34,851 bases of DNA from Actinidia chinensis (Eukaryota; Streptophyta; Magnoliopsida; Ericales; Actinidiaceae). The translations under genes and the position numbers were made by a program. The notes under the pieces are model-generated. The model worked only from the letters and a program-made list of their open reading frames with translations. It was not told where the DNA came from and made no database searches. The stretch spans positions 40,001 to 74,851 of the forward strand of contig VIGQ01000264.1 in NCBI GenBank assembly GCA_009663005.1. The letters are read 5' to 3'. Shown here one piece after another: positions 11,318-21,646 of the stretch; position 1 is the stretch's first letter; each line of letters opens with the position of its first letter.

Positions 11318-11344
11318 ACTCTTTCTTTCTCTCTTTCTCCTCTC
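11318..11344 (+). repeat. Pyrimidine-tract expansion in a monomer
   Basis: The usual aaccctttctcgcg is lengthened by about 20 C/T bases (a ctttcttt and ctcttt series). Similar expansions sit at the same monomer position at 10505-10527, 10325-10350, 18990-19035, 20930-20960 and 15391-15410. Confidence 0.6.
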
Positions 11345-11708
11345 GCGTTTTAATCGAGTTAACTTATAAAAAAGTACATTGGAAAGCTTGGAACCTCGTT
11401 CAAAGTTTGGTAGCTTAATCCCTGATTTTTCTACCAAATGTAGCTGGATTAAGCCAGTGAAGCGTTCGGATTTAAAACCAACTCGCAAAACCCGGTCTCA
11501 AGCATTTTAATCGAGTTCACTTGTAAAACAGTTTACATTGGAACAAGCTCGGAACCCTCGTATCCGAGTTCGGCTTGCTTTCCCTTGATTTTTTTTAACC
11601 AGTGGCAACTGGATTAAAGCTAGTGAAGGCAGTTCGCGAGCTTCAAAATAGCTCGCTAACCCCTTCTCTGCGTTTTAATCGAGTTAACTTGTAAAAATAT
11701 TACATTGG

Positions 11709-13964
11709 ACAAGCTTGGAACCCTCGTTCAAGTTTGGTACTATCCCTTGGATTATTTCGACCAAATGCAATTGGATTCAAGCCAGTAAGGTAGTTTTCGG
11801 AGTTTACAAAAGAGCTCGGCTAACCCGTTCTCGCATTTTAATCGATTTAACTTGTAAAAAATTACCTTGGTCCGGCTCGAACCGTTGTTCGAGTTCGGCT
11901 GACTTTTCCTTTGTTTTTCTACAATTTAACCTAGATTATATCTTAGTGAAATGCAGTTCGAGCGTCAGATCAGCTTGGCTACTGCTTCTCGTGTTTTAAT
12001 CGATGAACCTGTAAAAAATTGCATTGGACACGCTCAGAACCCTCGTTCGAGTTTCGGGCTTGCGTTCCCTTTTATGTTTCTAACCCAGTGCACTGGGATG
12101 AAAGCCATGAAGCAGTTCGGTTTCGGAGCTTCAAAACAGCTCGTCTAAACCCTTCCTCCTCGCGTTTTAAATCGAGTAACTTGTAAAAACTTACATTGGA
12201 CAAAGCGCGGACCCGCGTTCCGAGTATCGACTATTTTCTTCTCGCATTTTTCTACTAAGTGCAACTGGATTAAAAGCCCTGATGCGTTCGGGATCTTCAA
12301 CTAGCTCGGCTAACCCCTTCTCGCGTTTTAATCGAGTTACTTATAAAAATTACATTGGACAAAGCGCAAACCCCTCGTCGAGTTCGCTAGCTTCCTATCG
12401 ATTTTTCTACAAGTGACAACGGATTAAAGCAATCGAAGGCAGTTCGAGCTTCAAACCAGTTTGGCTACCCCTTCTTCAGCATTTTAATCGAGTTAACTTG
12501 TTAAAATTAAATCGATAAGCTGCTCGAAACCCTCGTTCGAGTTCTGCTAGCTTCTATTGGATTTTTCTAACCAGTGCAAGTGGATTAACACCAGTGAAGG
12601 CAGGTTCTGGAGCTTCAAACTAGCTCGGCTAACCCCTTCTCGTCTCGCGTTTTAATCTAGTTAACTTAAAAAATTACATTGGCCAAGCTCGGAACCCTCG
12701 TTCGAGTTCGGCTTGATTCCCTTGGATTTTGCTACCAAGGTCTAGATAAAGCCGTGAGGCCTTCGAGCTTCCAAACACTCGTCTTAACCCCTTCTCCTCC
12801 TCCGCGTTTTTAAAAATCGAGTTAACTCTGTCAAAAAATTAACATTGGAGGACAAGGCTGGAAGCCCTAGGTCGAGTTCGGCTATCTTTCTTATTATATC
12901 GATTTTTCTACTAATTGCACCTTGGATTAAAAGCCATGAATGCAGTTCAGAGCTTCAAACCGTTCGGCTAACCCTTTCTTAACGTTTTAATACCTTGTAC
13001 AAAATTACTGGACAAGCTCGAAACCCTCGTTCGAGTTCGGCTTGAATTTCCCTTTATTTTCTATCCAGTGCAACTGTATTGAAGCCAGTGAAGGCAGTTT
13101 CGGAGGGCTCCCAAAACAGCTCGTCTAACCTTCTCGCGTTTTAATCGATTAACTTGTAAACTTACATTGGGACCAAGGCTCTGCACCTCGTTCGCGTTCG
13201 GCTACTTGCTTATCGATTTTGTCTACTAAGTGCAACCTGGATGAAAGCCAGTGAATTGCAGTTACGGAGCTTCAAACAATCGGCTAACCCTTCTCGCGTG
13301 TTAATCGAGTTACTTGTAAAAACTTACATTGGACATGCTCACCCTAGTTCATTCGGCTTCTTTCTTTCGATTTTTTCTACAAATGCAACTGGCTTAACCA
13401 GGAGGCTTTCGAAGCTTTAACTAGCTCGCTACCCCTTCTTTTGCAGTTAAAATCGGTTAGCTTGTAAAAAGTTACATTGACAAGCTCGTAACTACCCGTT
13501 CGTTCGACTAGCTTTCACTGTCTTCCCTATCGTTTTTTTACAAGTGTAACTGGAGTAAATCAGTGAAAGGCATCAGAGCTCAAACCAGTTCAGTTAAAAA
13601 CCCGTTCTCGCGTTTTAATCGAGTTAACCTTCTAAAAAATTAATTGACAGCTTGGAACCCTCGTTCAAGTTTGGGTAGCTATCCCTTTGATTTTTCTACA
13701 AATGTATTTTGGATTAAGCGTGAAGGCAGTTCGGAATTTACAAAACAACTCGGCAAACCTGTTCTCGCATTTTAATCGAGTTAACTTGTAAAAATTCCAT
13801 TGGACAAGCTCGAACCCCTTTCGAGTTCGGCTTGCTTTCCCTTGGAGTTTTTAACCAGTGCAACTGATTAAAGCGTGAATGCCAAAGTTATCAGAGCTTC
13901 AAAATAGCTCGGCTAACCCTTCTCTCGGCGTTTTAATCAGTTAAAACTTTTAAATATTACTTGG
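11709..13964 (+). repeat. Higher-order unit 7, canonical 14-mer (A to N)
   Basis: The second consecutive copy of the 14-mer, with the same order and the same type-specific words as the preceding unit. Length 2256 bp. The L-type words recur 2.28 kb after those of unit 6. The copy is noisy at single-base level, yet every type can still be called, so the two units share a recent common origin. Confidence 0.75.
12965..13008 (+). repeat. H-type deletion tail, copy in unit 7
   Basis: Reads cttaacgttttaatacc then ttgtacaaaa. It has the same 7-bp loss and the same tgtacaaaa change as the other H monomers, with an added base from local noise. Confidence 0.65.
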
Positions 13965-14956
13965 ACCAAGCTTTGGAACCCTCGTTCAAGTTTGGTAGCT
14001 ATCCCTTGAGTTTTTTCTTCTATACCAAATGCAATGGATTAAAGCCAGTGAGGTATTCGGATTTTAACAAAGTAGCTCGCTAACCTTCTTCCCGCATTTT
14101 AACGAGTTAACTTTGTAAAAAAATTAGCATTGGACGGCTCGGCAAACCGTCGTTCGTTTTCGTCTAACTTTTTCCCCTTGATTTTTCTACCAACGTGAAC
14201 CTAGATTATATCATGAATGCAGTTCGGACTTCAAATCAGCTTGGCTAACTGCTTTCTCGTTTTTAATATCGAGTTTCCTTTAAAATAGTGCATTGGACAC
14301 GCTTCATTACCCTCGTTCGAGTTCCGGCTTGCTTTCCTTTATTTTTCTACCAAGTGCAACCTGGTGAAAGCCGTGAAAGGCAGTTTCCGGAGCTTCAAAA
14401 CATCGCTCGAACCTGCTCGGCGTTTTAATCGAGGTAACTTGTAACCAACTTACATTGGACGGCTCGGAACCCTCGTTCGAGTGCGACTATCTTTCTTCGA
14501 TTTTGTCTACTAAGTGCAACGGGATTAAAAGCCAGGCAATGCAGTTCGGAGCTTCAAAACTAGCGCGGCGCAACCCCTCTCTGCGTTTTAATCGAGTTGA
14601 ACTGTATAAAAATTACAATTGGACAAGCTCGAACCCTCGTTCGAGTCAGGCTAGCTTTCCTATCGATTTTTTTCTACCAAGTGCAACTGGATTAACTCAC
14701 GCGAAGGCCTTCGGAGCTTCAAACCAGGTGGGCTAACCCTTCTCCTTCTTCTCGCAATTTTAATCGGTCACTTTGTTAAAATTATATTCGATAAGCTCGG
14801 AACCCTCGTTCGAGTTCGGCTAGCCTTCCTATTGATTTAGTTCTACCAAGTGCAATGGATGAAAAGGCCATTGAAGGCAGTTCGGAGCTTCAAACTATGC
14901 TCGGCTACCCCCTTCTCGCGTTGTTTAAAATCGAGTTACTTGTAAAAAATACATTG

Positions 14957-15615
14957 GACAACTCGGAACCCTCGTTCTAGTTCGGCTTGATTCCCTTGGA
15001 TTTTTCTACCAAGTGTTACTAGAGGAAAGCCAGTGAAGGCCAGTTCGGCTCCAAACAGCTCGTCTAACTAACCCTATTCTCTCTAAGCGTTTTAATCGAG
15101 TTAACCTTGTAAAGTTACATTGGACGGCTTCGGAACCCTAGTTCAAGTTCGGCTAATCTTTCTTATATCGATTTTTCTACTAATGTCTCTGGACTCATCC
15201 AGTGAATGCGTTCAAGCTTCAAACCAGTCGGCTAACCTTTCTTTACGTTTTAATAACTTGTCAATTACATTGGACAAGCTCGAAACCCTCGTTCGAGTTC
15301 GGCTTGATTTCCCGTGGATTTTTCTACCAAGTGTAACTATATGAAAGCCAGTGAATGCAGTTCGGAGCTCCACAACATAGCGTCTAACCCGCATCTACTC
15401 TCCTAAACCCTTCTCGGTTTTACTCGAGTTAACTTGTAAAAAATTACATTTGTACAGGCTCGGAAAACCCTAGTTCGAGTTCGCTATCTTTCTTATCGAT
15501 TTTTCTACTAAGTGCAACTGGATTAAACAGTGAATCAGTTCAAGTTTTCAACAGTTCGGCAAATGCGGCTAAAACCCTTTCTTACGTTTTAATACCTTGT
15601 ACAAAATTACATTGG
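14957..15615 (+). repeat. Tandem duplication of the G-H monomer pair
   Basis: G at 14957 (cttgattccc, gtgttactagagg), H at 15124 (tttacgttttaataacttg), second G-like monomer at 15274 (cttgatttcccgtgg, gtgtaactatatg), second H at 15454 (tacgttttaataccttg), then a normal I at 15616. Neighbouring 14-mers have a single G-H at this place. Confidence 0.7.
15274..15453 (+). repeat. Chimeric monomer I/G at a duplication joint
   Basis: It starts with the I-type form acaagctcgaaaccctcg (G has ctcggaacc). From about 15312 it carries the G-type form gtgtaactatatgaaagcc (I has gtgcaactggatgaaag). This is the product expected if an I monomer of one copy recombined in register with a G monomer of another, adding two monomers. 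The monomer also holds about 20 extra pyrimidine-rich bases at 15391-15410. Noise leaves the breakpoint uncertain to about 30 bp. Confidence 0.55.
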
Positions 15616-17736
15616 ACAAGCTCTAAAACCCTCGTTCGGTTCGGCTTGATTTCCCTTTGATTTTTCTACCAAGTGCAACTGGATGAAAGCCCAGGGAAGG
15701 CAGTTCGTAAGCTCCAAAACAGCTCGTCTAAAAACCCTTCTCTCGTTTTAAAATCGAGTTACTTGTAAAAACTTTACATTGGGACAGGCCTCGGAAACCT
15801 CGTTCGAGTTCGGCTATCTTTCTTATCGATTTTCTACTAAGTGCACACTGATGAACGCCAGTGACCTTGCATTCGGACTTCAAACCTAATTCGGCTAACC
15901 CGTTTCTTCGCGTTTAATCGCGTTAACTTTGTAAAAACTTACATTGGACAGGCTTATGGAACCCTAGTTTCGAATTCGGCTATCTTTCTTATCGATTTTT
16001 CTACTAATGCAACTGGATTAAAGCCGTGAAGGTCAGTTCATACTTTAAAAACTAGCTCGGCTAACCCTTTCTTTCTTGCATTTTAACGAGTTAGCCGTTG
16101 TAAAAAATTTACTTGAACAAGCCTCGGAACCCTCGTTCTAGGTTCGACTAGCTTTTCCTATCGTTTTTTACCAAGTGTAATGGATTAAATCAAGTGAAGC
16201 ATTCAGAGAGCTCAAACCAGTTTCATTAAACCCTTTCTCGCGTTTTATCGAGTTAACTTATAAAAAATACATTGGACAGCTGGAACCCTCGTCAAGTTTG
16301 GGTAAGACTATCCTTTGGGGATTTTTTTACCAAATGTGTTTGGATTAAAGCCAGTGCAGGCAGTTCGGAATTTTAAAACCCCCTCGCAAACCCGTTCTTC
16401 TTCTCGCATTTTAATCAGTTACTTGTAAAATTACATTGACAAGCTCGGAACCCTCGTTCGATTCGGCTTGCTTTCCCTTGGATTGTTACCAAGTGCAAAA
16501 ACTGGATTAAATCTAGTGAAGGCAGTTTTAGCGCTCAAAAATAGCTCGGCTAACCCCTTCTCGCGTTTTAATTCGAGTTAGACTTGTAAATTTACATTGG
16601 ACAAGCTTGGAACCCTCGGTCAAGTTGGGTAGCTATCCCTTGGATTTTCTCCAATGCATTGGATTAAAGCAGATGAAGGTATGTTTCGGAGTTTTACAAG
16701 AGCTCCGGCTAACCCGTTCTCTGCATTTTAATCGATTACTTTGTAAAAAAATTACATGGACGGCTCGGACCGTCGTTCGATTCGGCTAACTTTTCCTTGG
16801 ATGGTTCTACAAGTGGAACCTAGATTTATATCAGTGAATCAGTTCGGAGCTTCAAATAGCTTTGCTAACTTGCTTCTCGTGTTTTAATTTCGATTTAACT
16901 TGTAAAAAATTTGCATTGGACAACTCAAAAGAACCCTCGTTCGGTTCGCTTGCTTCTCTTTCCCTGGATTTTTCTACCAATTGCAACTGGATGAAAGTCC
17001 AGTGAAGGCAGTTCTGAGCTTCAAAACGCTCGTCTAACCCCTTCACCCCTTCTCCGCGTTTTATCGGTTAACTTGTAAAAACTGACATTTGACAGGCTCG
17101 GAAACGCTCGTTCGGAGTTCGACCTATCTTTCTTATCGATTTTTCTACTAGTGCAACTGGGATTAAACCAGTAATGCATTTCGGGCTTCAACTAGCTCGG
17201 CTAACCCCTTCTTCGCTCGCGTTTTAATCGAGTTAACTTATAAAAAAATTACATTGGACAGCTCGAAACCCTCGTTCGAGTTCAGCAGCTTTCCTACGAT
17301 TTTTCTACCAAGTCCAACTGGATTAAGCGCAAGCTACGGCAGTTCGTAGCTTCAACCTTTGGCTAACCCCTTCTCGCATTTAATCGAGTTAACTTGTTAA
17401 ATTATATTCGTATAAGCCGAACCCTCGTTCGATTTCGTTAGCTTTCCTATTGATCTTTTCTACAAGTGCAAGTGGATTAACGCCCGTGAAGGCAGTTAAC
17501 GGAGCTTCAACGCTCGCTAACCCCTTCTCCTCGTTTTAAATAATCGAGTTAACTTGTAAAAATTCATTGGACAAGCTCGGAACCCTCGTTCGAGTTTGCG
17601 GCTTGATTTCCCTGGTTTTTCTACCAGTGTAACTAGATGAAGCGCCATGAAGGCGTTCGGAGCTCCAAAAACAGCCAGGTATCGTCAACCCTTCTCGCGT
17701 TTTTAAAAAATCAGTTACTTGAAAAAATTACATTGG

Positions 17737-17910
17737 ACGCTCGGAACATAGTTCAGTTGGCTATCTTTCTTTATCGATTTTTCTAGTTTGTTTTTTTTGT
17801 TACTACGTGCAACTGGATTAAAGCAGTGAATGCGTTCAGAGCTTCAACTAGCTCGGCTAACCCATTCTCTTCTCGCTTTTAATCGAGTTAACTTATAAAA
17901 AGTTACATGG
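17737..17910 (+). repeat. Chimeric monomer H/D at a duplication joint
   Basis: The first part is H-like (gcgttcagagcttcaa). From about 17845 it is D-like: ctagctcggctaaccc, a full cgagttaacttataaaa tail, and no 7-bp H deletion. It is followed by E, as D normally is. This is the product expected of an H-by-D crossover that duplicates E-F-G-H. The monomer also carries an unrelated-looking T-rich insertion near 17786-17803. Confidence 0.65.
17786..17803 (+). other. T-rich insertion in a monomer
   Basis: The expected ttctactaagtgc is interrupted by about 16-18 bases of g and t (an 8-9 base T run flanked by gttt and gtta). No other monomer has it. It could be a local slippage product or a read error. 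Confidence 0.5.
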
Positions 17911-18519
17911 ACAAGCTCGAAACCCTCGTTCGAGTTCACTAAGCTTTCCTTATCGTTTTCCTCTACCAGTGCAACTGGATTAAAGCGCAAGCGAAGGCAA
18001 GTTTCGCGGAGCTTCAACCCGTTTGGCTAACCCCTTCTCGCTTTGTATAATCGGGTAACTTGTTAAAATTATATTCGTAAGCCTCGGAACCCTCGTTCGA
18101 GTTTGGCTACTTATCCCTATTGATTTTTTCTACCAAGTGCAAGTGGATTAAAGCCAGTGGAGGCATGCGGAGCTTCAAACTAGCTCGCTAACCACTTCTC
18201 GCTTTTAAATAATCGGTTAACTTGTAAAAAATTACCTTGGACAAGGCTTCTACCCTCTTTCGAGTTCGGCTTGATTTCCCTATGGATTTTTCTACCAAGT
18301 GTAACTAGATGAAAGCCAGTGAAATCAGTTCGAGCTCCAAACAGCTCGTCTAACCCTTCTCTCGCGTTTAATCGAGTTTAACTTGTAAAAATTACATTGG
18401 AACAGCTCGGAACCCTAGTTCCATTCGGCTATCTTTTCGTTATTATCGGGGGGATTTTTCTACTAAGTGCAACTGGATTAAAGCCAGTGATGCAGTTTCA
18501 GAGCTTCAAACATTCGGCT

Positions 18520-18560
18520 AACCCTTTCTTACTTTTTTAAAACTTGTACAAATTTCATGG
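18520..18560 (+). repeat. H-type deletion tail, copy in unit 9
   Basis: Reads ctttcttacttttttaaaa then cttgtacaaa. The 7-bp loss is present. It closes the second E-F-G-H block; the first block ends in a D tail without the deletion (chimera at 17737). Confidence 0.65.
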
Positions 18561-18989
18561 ACAATCTCGACCCCGTTCGTTCGGCTCTGATTTCCCTTTG
18601 ATTTTCTACCAAGTGCAACGGATGCAAGCAGTGAAGGCAGTTCGTAGCTCCAAAACAGCTCGTCTACCCCGTCTCTCGCTTTTTAAATCGAGGTTAACTT
18701 GTAAAAACTTCATTGGAATCAGGCTCGAAACCTCCGTTCGAGTTCGTCTATCTGTTCTTATCGTTTTTCTACTAATTGCAACTGGTGAAAGCCAGTGAAT
18801 GCAGTTTCGGAGCTTCAATAAGTCGCTAACCTTGTCTCGTCGTTTTAATCGGTTATACTTGTAAAAAATTACATTGGACAGCCTTCGGACCCTCATATCA
18901 GTTCGGCTAGCTTTCCTATTGATTTGTTTTATACCAGTGCAAACTGGATTAAGCAGCGACGGCGTTCGGAGCTTCAACCAGTTTGTCCT

Positions 18990-19035
18990 AACCCTTCTAT
19001 CTCCAACCCCATTTTCTCCGTTTCGCTCCTCGCAT
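18990..19035 (+). repeat. Pyrimidine-tract expansion, largest copy
   Basis: About 35 extra bases lie between gtcctaaccc and gcattttaa. They contain two further rough copies of the aaccccttctc word, so this looks like local duplication of that word, not a simple microsatellite. Confidence 0.55.
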
Positions 19036-19546
19036 TTTAAATCGAGTTACCTTGTTAAAAATGATATCGATAAGCTCGGAACCCTCGTTCGAGTTCGGCT
19101 AGCTTTCCTAATCTTTTTTTCCTACCAAGTGCAACTCGATTACAGCAGGAAGGCATGTTCGAGCTTCAACTAGCTCGGCTAATCCTTCTCGCGTTTTAAA
19201 TCGAGTAACTTGTCAAAATTAACCATTCGCCAAGCTTGGAACCCTCGTTCAAGTTTGGGTAGCTATTGCCTTGGATTTTTTCTACCAATGTTGTTGATTA
19301 AAGCCCGTGAATGCATTTTGGAAGTTAAACACTCGCTACCCGTTTCTCCGCATTTTTAATCGAGTTAACAACTGTAAAAAATTACATTTGGACAGCTCGG
19401 AAACCCTCGTTCGAGGTCGGCTTTCTTTCCTATCGATTTTTTACCAAGTGCACGGGATTAAAGTCAGTGAAGCAGTTCAGAGCGTCAACTACTCGGCTAA
19501 CCCTCTCGCGTTTTATAATCGAGTTAACTTGTAGAAAAATTACTTG

Positions 19547-20330
19547 CCCAAGCTTGGAACCCTCGTTCAAGTTTGGTAGCTTCCTTGGTTTTTCTACCAA
19601 ATGCCGTTGGATTAAAGTCACTGAAGGTAGTTCGGAGTCTTACAAAGAGCTCGGCTAACCCGTTCTCGGCATTTACTCGAGTTAACTTGTAAAACTTACT
19701 TGCGGGGCTCGGAACCGTGCGTTCGAGTCGCTACTTTGCCTTGGATTTTTCTACCAAGTGAACCGAGATTATATCTAGTGAATTCGTTCGTAGCTTCAAA
19801 TCAGCTTGGCTCACGCTTCTCGTGGTTAATCGAGTTACTCTTGTAAAACTTGCATTGACACGCGCAAACCCTCGTTCGCGTTCGGCTTGGTTTTCCCTTG
19901 GGATTTTTCTACCAATGCAACTGGGGAAGATCCAGTGTCATTTCGGAGTCAAACAGCTAGCTAACCCCGTTCTCGCGTTTTAATCGAGTGACTTGGTAAA
20001 ACTTACATGAACAAGCCTGGAACCCTCGTTCGAGTTTTCCTCTTTGCTTTCCCTTGGATTTTTCTACCCGTTTTCAACTTCTGGATAGCCGTGAAGGCAG
20101 TTTTGACAGCTCCAAATGTCTCTCTAACCTTGCCGCTTTAATTAATCGAGTTAACTTGTAAACTACATTGGACAGGCTCGAACCCTAGTTTCGATCGGCT
20201 AATCTTTCTTATCGATTTTTCTACTAAATGCACTGGATTAAAGCCAGTGAAGGCATTATTCGGAGCGTTAACTAGCTCGGCAACCCTTCTTGCATTTTAA
20301 TCGAGTTAGCTTTGTAAAAATTTACATTGG
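19547..20330 (+). repeat. Higher-order unit 10, contracted 5-mer (A B C C2 K)
   Basis: Length 784 bp (5 x 161 = 805). K (ttgcattttaatcgagttag) runs directly into the next A monomer at 20331 (cagcttggaaccc), so L, M and N are missing compared with the 8-mer A B C C2 K L M N. The joint falls in the conserved tail and start shared by all types, so the exact breakpoint cannot be placed. Confidence 0.65.
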
Positions 20331-20929
20331 ACAGCTTGGAACCCTTCGGGTTTCCAGTTTGTGTACTATCCCTTGGATTTTTCTACAATCAGTTTTGTAC
20401 AGTCACTGAAGGTCGTTCGAGTTTACAAAGATCTCGCTAACCCTCTCGCATTTAAATGCGAGTTAACTTGTACAACATTAACATGCCGCTCGGAACCGTC
20501 GTTCGAGTTCGGCTAACTTTTCCTTGGATTTTTCTACCAAGTGAACCTAGATTAATATCTTATTAATGCAAGTTCCGGAGCTTCAAATCAGCTTGCTAAC
20601 TGTCTTTCTCGTGTTTTAATCGAGTAACTTGTAAAAATGCATTGGACAAGCTCAGAACCCCGTTCGAGTTCGGCTTTGGTTTCCCTTGGATATTTCTACC
20701 AATTGCGCAACAACTGGATGAAAGCCCTGAAGGCGTTCGGAGCTTCAAAACAGCTCGTCAAAAACCCCTTCTCGCGTTTTATCGAGTTAAAACTGTAAAA
20801 CTTACATTGGACAAGCTTGAAACCCTCGTTCGAGTAAAAATCGGCTTGCTTTCCCCTTGGATTTTTCTACCAGTGCACTGGATGAAAGCCATGTGAGGCT
20901 GTTTTGAGCTCCAAAATAGCTCGTCTAAC

Positions 20930-20962
20930 CCTTCCTCTTCTTTTCTTCTCATCCGTCTCTTT
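20930..20962 (+). repeat. Pyrimidine-tract expansion
   Basis: Between gtctaaccc and ttttaaaatcgag there are about 25 extra bases made of cttcctcttcttttcttctc and similar. Same monomer position as the other expansions. Confidence 0.55.
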
Positions 20963-21040
20963 TAAAATCGAGTTAACCTTGTAAAACTTCTTGGACAGGC
21001 TTCGGAACCCTTTTCGATTCGGCTATCTTTCTTATTCGAT

Positions 21041-21263
21041 TTTTTCTACTAAATGCAACTGGATTAAAGCCAGTGAAGGCATTTCGGAGCTTTAAACTAG
21101 CTCGGCTAACCCCTTCTTGCATTTTAATCGAGTTAGCTTGTAAAAATTTACATTGGACAAGCTCGGAACCCTCGTTCGAGTTCGACTAGCTTTCCTATCG
21201 ATTTTTTTACCAAGTGTAACTGGATTAAATCAAGTGAAGGCAGTTCAGAGCTTCAAACCAGTT
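21041..21263 (+). repeat. Clean K-L segment identical to 8800-9022
   Basis: Identity begins at the T-tract after tcgat (one T longer here, just outside) and ends at aaaccagtt, after which this copy reads tcagg where the other reads cagtt. The flanks on both sides return abruptly to the noisy state. Confidence 0.85.
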
Positions 21264-21646
21264 TCAGGTTAAACCCTTTCTCCGCGTTTAATAGAGTTCA
21301 ACTTGTAAAAAATTACATTGGACAAGCTGGAACTCCTCGTTCAAGTTTGGGTAGCTATCCCTTGTATTTTTATTAACCAAATGTGTTGATTAAAGCCAGT
21401 GAAGGCCGTTCTAATTAACACCACGTCGGCAAACCCGTTCTCCCCTCTCTCCGCATTTTAATGATTCCTTGTAAAAAATTACATTGGACCAGCTCGACCC
21501 TCTTCTAGTTCGGCTTGCTTTCCCTTGGATTTTTTTACCAGTGCAACTGGATTAAATCTATGAAGGCGTTCAGAGCTTCAAATAGTCGGGCTAACCCCCT
21601 TCTCTCGCGTTTTTTAATCGAGTTTAACTTGTAAAATATTACATTG

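Larger units (their letters stand above)
9401..11708 (+). repeat. Higher-order unit 6, canonical 14-mer (A to N)
   Basis: The clearest long HOR, in the order A B C D E F G H I J K L M N. Each type is identified by its own words: B ggaccgtc and cctagattatatc, D atctgtcttatcg, E aagcgaagg, F cctattgattttt and gcaagtgg, G cttgatttcc, H tacgttttaatacttg, K gagctttaaactaag, L gtgtaactgg, M tttaaaaccaac, N gctagtgaagg. Length 2308 bp against 2247 expected with the 154-bp H monomer; the excess comes from small insertions. Confidence 0.75.
13965..16600 (+). repeat. Higher-order unit 8, 16-mer: 14-mer with duplicated G-H dimer
   Basis: Follows the 14-mer order through H, then repeats a G-like and an H monomer before I J K L M N. 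Length 2636 bp, about two monomers more than its neighbours. The extra G-like monomer at 15274 is an I/G chimera, which marks the duplication joint. Confidence 0.7.
17258..18560 (+). repeat. Tandem duplication of a four-monomer block (E F G H)
   Basis: First copy: E 17258, F about 17412 (cctattgat, gcaagtgg), G 17571 (cttgatttccc, gtgtaactagatg), H/D 17737. Second copy: E 17911, F about 18077, G 18241, H 18401. The two copies are about 653 and 650 bp long. A normal I monomer follows at 18561. The joint is the hybrid monomer at 17737. Confidence 0.7.
16601..19546 (+). repeat. Higher-order unit 9, 18-mer with duplicated E-F-G-H block
   Basis: Reads A B C D E F G H/D E F G H I J E* R M' L'. Length 2946 bp against 18 x 161 = 2898. 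The tetramer E F G H occurs twice (from 17258 and from 17911). The unit ends with the E* R M' L' module (R word gcaactcgattacagcag at 19133), not K L M N as in units 6-8. Confidence 0.7.
20331..21646 (+). repeat. Higher-order unit 11, 8-mer (A B C C2 K L M N)
   Basis: Same order as unit 5; length 1316 bp. K and L at about 20990-21320 include the very clean stretch 21041-21263, which is identical to 8800-9022. The rest of the unit is noisy. Confidence 0.72.
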
